64,000 nt of DNA from Thauera linaloolentis 47Lol = DSM 12138 (GTDB taxonomy: Bacteria; Pseudomonadota; Gammaproteobacteria; Burkholderiales; Rhodocyclaceae), in NCBI RefSeq assembly GCF_000310205.1, contig NZ_AMXE01000001.1, positions 124,001 through 188,000 on the forward strand, in the 5' to 3' direction. Of the stretch, positions 38,583-45,085 are shown piece by piece. The number at the start of each line of letters is the position of its first letter. Positions within the stretch are counted from its first letter, which is position 1. The notes under the pieces were generated by a model. It was not told the origin of the DNA, searched no databases, and saw nothing but the letters and a program-made list of their open reading frames with translations. The position numbers and the translations under genes are program-made.

Positions 38583-40508
38583 ATGTCCCTGATCAAGCAA
38601 CTCTGGCTCGCGACCGCCCTGCTCACCACGCTATCCTTCGGCGGCAGCTTCATTGTCAGCACCTTGTCGGCCCGCCACTACCTGCAGCAGGAACTGGCGC
38701 TCAAGAACATGGACAACGCGACTTCGCTGGCGCTGTCCATGTCGCAGATGCCCAAGGATGAAGTCTCCGTCGAACTGCAGATCGCCGCCCAATTCGACGC
38801 CGGGCACTACCGCCTGATCCGTTTGACGGATCCCGCCGGCAAAGTGCTGGCCGAACGCGAATTCAGCGGCGAGACGGCAAGCGCGCCACGCTGGTTCATG
38901 ACGCTGGTGCCGATCGGGACCCGCGCCGGCATCGCCCAGGTACAGGACGGCTGGCAGCAATTCGGCACGCTGCAGGTCGAGACGCACGACCGCTACGCCT
39001 ATGATTCGCTGTGGACCTCGACCCAGCAGTTGCTGTGGTGGTTCCTGGGGGGCGGACTGCTGACCGGGCTGCTCGGCACCTTCACGCTGAAACGGCTCAC
39101 CCGCCCGCTCGAAGGCGTGGTCGAGCAGGCGGAAGCCATCGGCAAGCGCCGCTTCATCACCATTCCCGAGCCGCGCACCCTGGAGTTTCGCAGCGTCGTG
39201 CGCGCCCTGAACACCTTGTCCGAACGCATCCGCACGATGCTGGTCCAGGAATCGCAGAGCCTGGAGCAGTTGCGCCGCCAGACACAGCACGACGAACTGA
39301 CCGGCCTGTTCAACCGCCCGCAGTTCCTGAACCAGCTCGATGCCGCCCTGTCGCGCGACGACGCCCAGGCCGGCGGCTCCATCTACGTGCTGCGGATCAC
39401 CAACCTGGCCGAGCTGAACCGGCACGCCGGGCGCGCCGGGGTGGACGCGGCACTCGTCCGGCTGGCCGCCGCGCTGCGCACCGTCCCACTCCCCGCGGCC
39501 CGGCTCGATCACGGCCGCCTGAATGCTTCCGAGTTCGCGCTGCTGATCCAGGGCGAGGACGAGGACAGCCTCGGCGTGCTCGACACGCTGACCGGACGCT
39601 TGCGCACGCTCGTGCGCGAGCAGTTGCCGGACGCCGAACTCCTCGCCGCAAGCGCCCGCTATACCGCCGGCGAGACGCGCGCCCCGCTGCTCGCACGCCT
39701 CGACGGCGCCCTCGCCAGTGCGGAACAGAGCGGCGCCTCCCACACCGTGGCCGCCGACGCGCAACCGCCGCTGCACACCAGCGCCGATGCCTGGCGGCAG
39801 GCCATCACCGAGGCGCTGGAGCACGGCGACCTGGGCCTGCACCGCTTTCCGGTGCTCGACATGGCGGGGCGCGTGATCCATTACGAATCGCCGGTCCGGC
39901 TCCGCCTGGCAGGCAACTGGCTCGATGCCGGACGCTTCCTGCCCTGGGCCGCCCGCTGCGGCCTGGCCGCGCGGATCGACGCGCAGGTGCTCGCCACCGC
40001 TTGCGAGACACTCGCCGGCGATCCGGCCTGCACCGGGCTGGCAATCAACCTGTCCGCCGAGGCGCTCGGCCACACCGGCATGCGCGAGCACTTCATCGCC
40101 ACCCTGCAAGCCCACCGCCGGATCGCACCCCGGCTGTGGGTGGACGTGCAGGAAAGCTCCGCGCTGCGCCACCCGACCGAGTTCCGCATGCTCTGCGCCG
40201 CGCTCGGCGCACTCGGCTGCAAGCTCGGGCTCAAGCACGGCGGGCAGGACTTTGCCCGCTTTGCCGAGCTGCACGATCTGGGGCTCGACTACATCAAGAT
40301 CAGCGCGGCCTTCGTCCGCGACATCGACCGCACACCGGGCAATCAGACCCTGGTGCGCAGCATATGCACGCTCGCCCACTCCATCGGCCTGAAGGTGATT
40401 GCCGAGGGCGTCGGCACGCTCGACGAAGCCTCGGCCCTGGCCGGCCTCGGCCTGGACGGCATGACCGGCCCCGGCCTGCCGGCCTCGCCCCGCCGAATCG
40501 TGGCCTGA
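38583..40508 (+). CDS. lapD: LapD-like c-di-GMP receptor with degenerate GGDEF and EAL domains
   Basis: 641 residues. It has a membrane helix at 10-28, a periplasmic LapD/MoxY-type domain (about 30-150), a second helix (about 152-172), HAMP, then GGDEF-like and EAL-like domains. The GGDEF site reads NASEF and the EAL site reads YESPV, so neither synthesis nor hydrolysis of c-di-GMP is expected, while the KVIAEGV segment of EAL folds remains. This is LapD architecture: c-di-GMP binding inside makes the periplasmic part hold LapG and keep the adhesin attached. Start ATG is 29 bases after the lapG stop. Confidence 0.92.
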   Translation: MSLIKQLWLATALLTTLSFGGSFIVSTLSARHYLQQELALKNMDNATSLALSMSQMPKDEVSVELQIAAQFDAGHYRLIRLTDPAGKVLAEREFSGETASAPRWFMTLVPIGTRAGIAQVQDGWQQFGTLQVETHDRYAYDSLWTSTQQLLWWFLGGGLLTGLLGTFTLKRLTRPLEGVVEQAEAIGKRRFITIPEPRTLEFRSVVRALNTLSERIRTMLVQESQSLEQLRRQTQHDELTGLFNRPQFLNQLDAALSRDDAQAGGSIYVLRITNLAELNRHAGRAGVDAALVRLAAALRTVPLPAARLDHGRLNASEFALLIQGEDEDSLGVLDTLTGRLRTLVREQLPDAELLAASARYTAGETRAPLLARLDGALASAEQSGASHTVAADAQPPLHTSADAWRQAITEALEHGDLGLHRFPVLDMAGRVIHYESPVRLRLAGNWLDAGRFLPWAARCGLAARIDAQVLATACETLAGDPACTGLAINLSAEALGHTGMREHFIATLQAHRRIAPRLWVDVQESSALRHPTEFRMLCAALGALGCKLGLKHGGQDFARFAELHDLGLDYIKISAAFVRDIDRTPGNQTLVRSICTLAHSIGLKVIAEGVGTLDEASALAGLGLDGMTGPGLPASPRRIVA

Positions 40509-40718
40509 ATCCGCGCCGGCGCCCCGGCGCGCAGTGGCCGCAGCGCCTTTCTTTGACCGACAGAGGAACACGGTCACGCTTCGCGATGGCGGCCGCATGC
40601 CAGAATCCCGCATGTAGCGTGCGCCTCCGGGCACCTCGGGTCGATGCCGCGGACATCGCATCGAACCACGCCCGGACGCGCTCGATTGACCATTTCTTTC
40701 TGAGAGGTTGCCTGACTC

Positions 40719-42917
40719 GTGGCCGAAGGATCTGTAGCGGACTTCCCGCTCGCGGCGACACCGCCGGAGCTCGCCGGGGCGGCTGCGGACGCAGCGTCCG
40801 GCACGGCCGACGACCTGCTCGACTGCCTGCTGCTGGTGGCGCGCGCCCACGGCCGCGCGATGACGCGCGATGCGGTCCTCGCCGGCCTGCCGGTCGGCGA
40901 CGAAGGCCTGCAGCCCTCGCTGTTCGAGCGTGCGGCCAGACGGGCCGGCTTCACCAGCCGCATCGTGCGCAAGCCGCTCGACAGGCTCAACGACGCCCTG
41001 CTGCCGACCATCCTGCTGCTGCATGGCGACACCGCCTGCGTGCTGACGGGCTGGAGCGGCGATCGCGGCCACGCCCGCGTGGTCTTCCCCGAGCTTGGCG
41101 AGGCGGTGGTCGACATCCCGGTGCAGGAACTGCAGGCGCGCTGGACCGGCCGCGCGATCCACATGCGGCCGCAGGTGCATTTCGATGCGCGGACGCCGGC
41201 CGTGCGCGCCCAACGTGGCGAGCACTGGTTCTGGGGCGCGATCATCGAGAACCGCTCGCTGTACCGCGACGTACTGCTGGCCGCCTTCATGATCAACGTG
41301 TTCGCGCTCGGCGTTCCGCTCTTCACCATGAACGTGTACGACCGCGTGGTACCGAACAACGCGGTCGAAACCCTGTGGGTGCTTGCCGCGGGCGTCATCG
41401 TCGTGCTCGTCGGCGACTTCGTGCTGCGCACGCTGCGCGGGTACTTCGTCGATCTGGCGGGCAATCGTGCCGACCTGCGGATCTCGGCGCTGATCATGGA
41501 GCGGGTGCTCGGCATGCGCATGGAAGAGCGCCCCGCCTCGGCCGGCTCCTTCGCCGCCAACCTGCGCGCATTCGAGTCGGTACGCGACTTCATCGGTTCG
41601 GCGACGGTCGTGGCCTTCATCGACATGCCTTTCGCCGTGGTCTTCCTGGTGGTGATCGGCTGGATCGCATGGCCGATGCTGCTGCCCTTCGTCGCCGGCG
41701 TGGCGATCGTGCTGCTCTACGCCCTGAGCGTGCAGCGCCGCATGCACGAACTGTCCGAGCTGACCTATCGTGCCGGCGCCCAGCGCAACGCCACGCTCAT
41801 CGAAGGCCTGGTCGGACTCGAAACCGTCAAGTCGCTCGGCGCCGAAGCGCCACTGCAGCTCAAGTGGGAAAAAAGCGCCGCGCTGCTCGCCCGGGTCGCG
41901 GCGCAACTGCGGCTGCTGTCGGCAACCGTGAGCAACGGCACGTCGACGGTGCAGCAACTGGTCAACGTGTCGATGATCGTGCTCGGCGTCTATCTGATCG
42001 GCCGCGGCGAACTGTCGATGGGCGGCCTGATCGCCTGCTATCTGCTGTCGTCGCGCGCAATGGCGCCGATCGGCCAGGTCGCCGGCCTGCTGATCCAGTA
42101 CCACAACGCCTCCACCGCGCTCGAATCGCTCGACCAGATGATGAAACGCGAAGTCGAACGCCCCGAAGGCAGCAGCTTCATCAGCCGCGGCAGCTTCCGT
42201 GGCGAGATCGAATTCCGCGACGTCAGCTTCGCCTATCCCGGCCAGGAAACCGAATCGCTGCGTGCGGTGTCGCTGCGCATCCGCCCGGGCGAGCGGGTCG
42301 GCATCCTCGGCCGCATCGGCTCGGGCAAGACGACGCTGGAAAAACTCGTCCTCGGCCTGTACCGGCCCACCGCCGGCGCGGTGCTCATCGACGGCATCGA
42401 CCAGCGCCAGCTCGACCCCGCCGAACTCCGCCGCCACATCGGCTACGTGCAGCAGGATTCCACGCTGTTCTACGGCACCCTGCGCGAGAACATCACCATC
42501 GCGGCGCCGCACGCCGACGACGCGGCGGTCATCCGTGCCGCCGAGACGGCCGGCATCCTCGACTTCGTCAATTCGCACCCGCGCGGCTTCGACATGCCCA
42601 TCGGCGAACGCGGCGAATCCCTCTCCGGCGGCCAGCGCCAGGGCGTCGCCATCGCGCGCGCGGTCATCAACGACCCGCCCATGCTGCTGCTCGACGAGCC
42701 GACCGCGTCGATGGACCATTCGAGCGAGGAGACGATCAAGCGCCGCCTGGCCGAATTCGCCCGCGACAAGACACTGCTCATCGTCACCCACCGCACTTCG
42801 CTGCTCGACCTCGTCGATCGCGTCATCGTGCTCGACGGCGGGCGCATCGTCGCCGACGGCCCCAAGGTCCAGGTGGTCGAAGCCCTGCGCCAGGGCCGCA
42901 TCGGGAGGGGAGCGTGA
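40719..42917 (+). CDS. lapB: Type I secretion ABC transporter, LapB-like
   Basis: 732 residues with GTG start. The N-terminal C39-like domain lacks the catalytic Cys (LLDCLLLVARAHGRAM aligns outside the usual motif), so it recognises rather than cleaves. Membrane helices span about 180-430. The nucleotide-binding domain has Walker A GRIGSGKTT near 535, signature LSGGQRQGVAIARAV and Walker B MLLLDEPTASMD. It should power one-step export of the Lap-type adhesin with the HlyD-like adaptor next to it and the TolC-type channel at 36178. The 210 bases before it show no recognisable element beyond a GAGAGG ribosome site. Confidence 0.92.
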   Translation: MAEGSVADFPLAATPPELAGAAADAASGTADDLLDCLLLVARAHGRAMTRDAVLAGLPVGDEGLQPSLFERAARRAGFTSRIVRKPLDRLNDALLPTILLLHGDTACVLTGWSGDRGHARVVFPELGEAVVDIPVQELQARWTGRAIHMRPQVHFDARTPAVRAQRGEHWFWGAIIENRSLYRDVLLAAFMINVFALGVPLFTMNVYDRVVPNNAVETLWVLAAGVIVVLVGDFVLRTLRGYFVDLAGNRADLRISALIMERVLGMRMEERPASAGSFAANLRAFESVRDFIGSATVVAFIDMPFAVVFLVVIGWIAWPMLLPFVAGVAIVLLYALSVQRRMHELSELTYRAGAQRNATLIEGLVGLETVKSLGAEAPLQLKWEKSAALLARVAAQLRLLSATVSNGTSTVQQLVNVSMIVLGVYLIGRGELSMGGLIACYLLSSRAMAPIGQVAGLLIQYHNASTALESLDQMMKREVERPEGSSFISRGSFRGEIEFRDVSFAYPGQETESLRAVSLRIRPGERVGILGRIGSGKTTLEKLVLGLYRPTAGAVLIDGIDQRQLDPAELRRHIGYVQQDSTLFYGTLRENITIAAPHADDAAVIRAAETAGILDFVNSHPRGFDMPIGERGESLSGGQRQGVAIARAVINDPPMLLLDEPTASMDHSSEETIKRRLAEFARDKTLLIVTHRTSLLDLVDRVIVLDGGRIVADGPKVQVVEALRQGRIGRGA

Positions 42918-44332
42918 TGGCCGCCATCGAAGAACGCGCCTTCAAGCGCATCGGCGAGCTCTCCGGCCGCCCCGCGGGCATCGGCAGCCGGATGTTCGGC
43001 GGGCTGTTGTCGCGGCTGAGCTCGATCGAGCGCGACGACAGCCTCGACTGGTCGAGCGATGCCGACTGGGCACGCCTGCAGCAGGAGCCGCTGCGCGCCC
43101 GCGCGCTGCTGCGCATCGCTGCGGTGGTGGTGGTGCTGCTGCTGATCTGGGCGGCCTTCGCCAAGGTGGATGAAGTCACGCGCGGCGAGGCCAGGGTGAT
43201 CCCGTCGCGCCAGTTGCAGGTCGTGCAGTCGGTCGATGGCGGCATCGTCGACAGCATCGAGGTGCGCGAAGGCCAGATCGTCGAAGCCGGCGAGCTGCTG
43301 CTGAAGGTGGACCCCACCCGCTTCATGTCCTCGCTGCTCGAAAACCGTGCCGAATACCTGTCGCTCGAGGCCAAGCGCGCACGGCTCGAAGCGCTGACCC
43401 AGGGCACGCCGTTCTCGCCGCCGGCGGAAGTCGAGCAGGAAGCAGCGGACATCGTCGCGCACGAGCGCCGGCTCTACGCGTCGACGCAGGCCGAGATGGA
43501 GGCCCAGCTTTCGATCGCCCGCGACCAACGGCGCCAGCGAGAACAGGAGCTGAACGAAGTGCGGGCGCGCCACTCGCAGGCCAGCAGCGCCCTCGGCCTC
43601 GCCCAGCAGGAACTGGCGGTGACCAAGCCGCTGGCCTCGTCGGGCGCGGTTTCCGAAGTCGAGCTGCTGCGCCTGGAACGCGACGTCGCACGCTTGCGCG
43701 GCGAGCGCGACCAGGCCGCCGCCCAGATATCGCGGGTGCAATCGGCAATCACGGAGTCGACGCGCAAGATCCAGGAGGTCGAGCTGAACGTCCGCAACCA
43801 GCTGCGCGGCGAACTCTCCGAGACCATGTCGCGGCTGGGCAGCCTGTCGCAGGGCAGCCGGATGCTGGCCGACCGCGTCAAGCATGCCGAAATCCGTTCG
43901 CCGGTACGCGGCACCGTGCAGCGCCTGCGGGTGAACACCGTGGGCGGCGTGGTCCAGCCCGGCAAGGAAGTGGTGGAAATCGTTCCGCTCGACGACGCCT
44001 TGATCCTCGAAGCCAGAATCAAGCCGAGCGACATCGCCTTCCTGCACCCTGGCCAGCAGGCGCTGGTCAAGTTCTCCGCCTACGACTTCGCCATCTACGG
44101 CGGGCTCCAGGCCGAGGTCGAGCATATTTCGGCGGATACCGTGGTCGATGAAAAAGGCAATGCGGCCTATGTGGTCCGCGTGCGGACGCACGCGTCGACG
44201 CTGGGCGAGAACCTGCCCATCATCCCCGGCATGATGGCCGACGTGGATATCCTCACCGGCAAGAAAACCATTCTTTCCTATCTGCTCAAGCCCGTGCTGC
44301 GGGCAAAAGCCAACGCGCTGACAGAACGATGA
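42917..44332 (+). CDS. lapC: HlyD-family type I secretion adaptor, LapC-like
   Basis: 471 residues. There is an N-terminal cytoplasmic segment and one membrane helix (IAAVVVVLLLIWAAFAKVDE, about 68-87). Then come a lipoyl-like half-motif, a long coiled coil (about 150-330, rich in Ala/Glu/Arg), and a C-terminal beta domain with the HlyD signature AEIRSPVRGTVQRLRV. It bridges the ABC transporter and the outer membrane channel. Its ATG overlaps the final base of the ABC gene, and its stop overlaps the LuxR-type gene, so the three are co-expressed. Confidence 0.93.
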   Translation: MAAIEERAFKRIGELSGRPAGIGSRMFGGLLSRLSSIERDDSLDWSSDADWARLQQEPLRARALLRIAAVVVVLLLIWAAFAKVDEVTRGEARVIPSRQLQVVQSVDGGIVDSIEVREGQIVEAGELLLKVDPTRFMSSLLENRAEYLSLEAKRARLEALTQGTPFSPPAEVEQEAADIVAHERRLYASTQAEMEAQLSIARDQRRQREQELNEVRARHSQASSALGLAQQELAVTKPLASSGAVSEVELLRLERDVARLRGERDQAAAQISRVQSAITESTRKIQEVELNVRNQLRGELSETMSRLGSLSQGSRMLADRVKHAEIRSPVRGTVQRLRVNTVGGVVQPGKEVVEIVPLDDALILEARIKPSDIAFLHPGQQALVKFSAYDFAIYGGLQAEVEHISADTVVDEKGNAAYVVRVRTHASTLGENLPIIPGMMADVDILTGKKTILSYLLKPVLRAKANALTER

Positions 44333-45012
44333 ACCGAGACATTTTCATCAGCGGCCATTCGATCGCGGCCGCCCGCTGGCAACAAGCCATCCCGCATGCG
44401 CTGATCGCCGCGTCCGGCCGCGGCTTCGGCATCGGCCCGAACGACCTCGTCTGGCTCAGCGCCGAGCTGCCCGACTGGCGCAGCCGGATCGCCGACCTGG
44501 TCAAGCAGAACGGCTGCAGCGTCGTCGTGCTTTCACTGCAGCCCGACCAGCGCGAAGCGATCGCCGCCCTCGAACTGGGCGCCCGCGGCTACGCGCATGC
44601 GCTCGCCGCGCCCGCCCTGCTGCGCGAGGTCGCCACGGTGGTGCGGCACGGCGGCCTGTGGGTGGGCGGAGAACTGATCAGCCGGCTGCTGGCCGCCCTG
44701 CAGTCGCGCCTGCCGGCCGCGAGTGGCGACACCCTGGCCGGGCTGTCGCAGCGCGAACGCGAAGTGGCTCAGGCGGTGGCCTCCGGCATGAGCAACAAGG
44801 AAGCGGCACGCAGGCTCGGCATCACCGAGCGCACGGTCAAAGCCCATCTGGGCGCCATCTTCGGCAAGCTGGACGTGCGCGACCGGCTGCAACTGGCGCT
44901 GCGCGTCGGCGCCGCCAGGATGCAGGCTGGCGCTCCGCCCGCACGGCCCCCTGAAACGATGTCCCCGCCCCTGTCCTTCGGTCCAATGGCCTTGGCCGCC
45001 GGTGCGGCATAG
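44329..45012 (+). CDS. LuxR/CsgD-type regulator with pseudo-receiver domain
   Basis: 227 residues. The C-terminal LuxR helix-turn-helix is clear (LSQREREVAQAVASGMSNKEAARRLGITERTVKAHL). The N-terminal domain keeps the second half of a receiver (VVVLSLQPDQREAIAALELGARGY) but lacks the acidic pocket, the phospho-acceptor Asp and the conserved Lys, so phosphorylation is not expected. It may be ligand- or c-di-GMP-controlled, as VpsT/CsgD-like regulators are. Its ATG overlaps the adaptor stop codon, and it lies just upstream of the adhesin gene, its likely target. Confidence 0.85.
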   Translation: MNRDIFISGHSIAAARWQQAIPHALIAASGRGFGIGPNDLVWLSAELPDWRSRIADLVKQNGCSVVVLSLQPDQREAIAALELGARGYAHALAAPALLREVATVVRHGGLWVGGELISRLLAALQSRLPAASGDTLAGLSQREREVAQAVASGMSNKEAARRLGITERTVKAHLGAIFGKLDVRDRLQLALRVGAARMQAGAPPARPPETMSPPLSFGPMALAAGAA

Positions 45013-45085
45013 GATCGGGTCATATTGAAATCCTGTCCGGGCGCGCTGGCGTTCGATTGACTTCCCATTCCAGAAGAGGTGTGCA

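Noticed and set aside
38583-40508. LapD-like protein as an active diguanylate cyclase or phosphodiesterase
   Set aside because: The GGDEF site reads NASEF and the EAL site YESPV; catalytic residues are missing.
38631-42791. 1386-residue minus-strand frame opposite lapD and the ABC transporter
   Set aside because: No family resemblance, spans two real genes and their gap; composition typical of antisense frames in GC-rich DNA.
39011-42916. Long plus-strand frame running into the HlyD-type adaptor, as if a 1773-residue fusion
   Set aside because: Only the part from 42917 resembles a protein; the rest is an out-of-frame reading of lapD and the ABC gene, rich in Arg/Pro/Ala.
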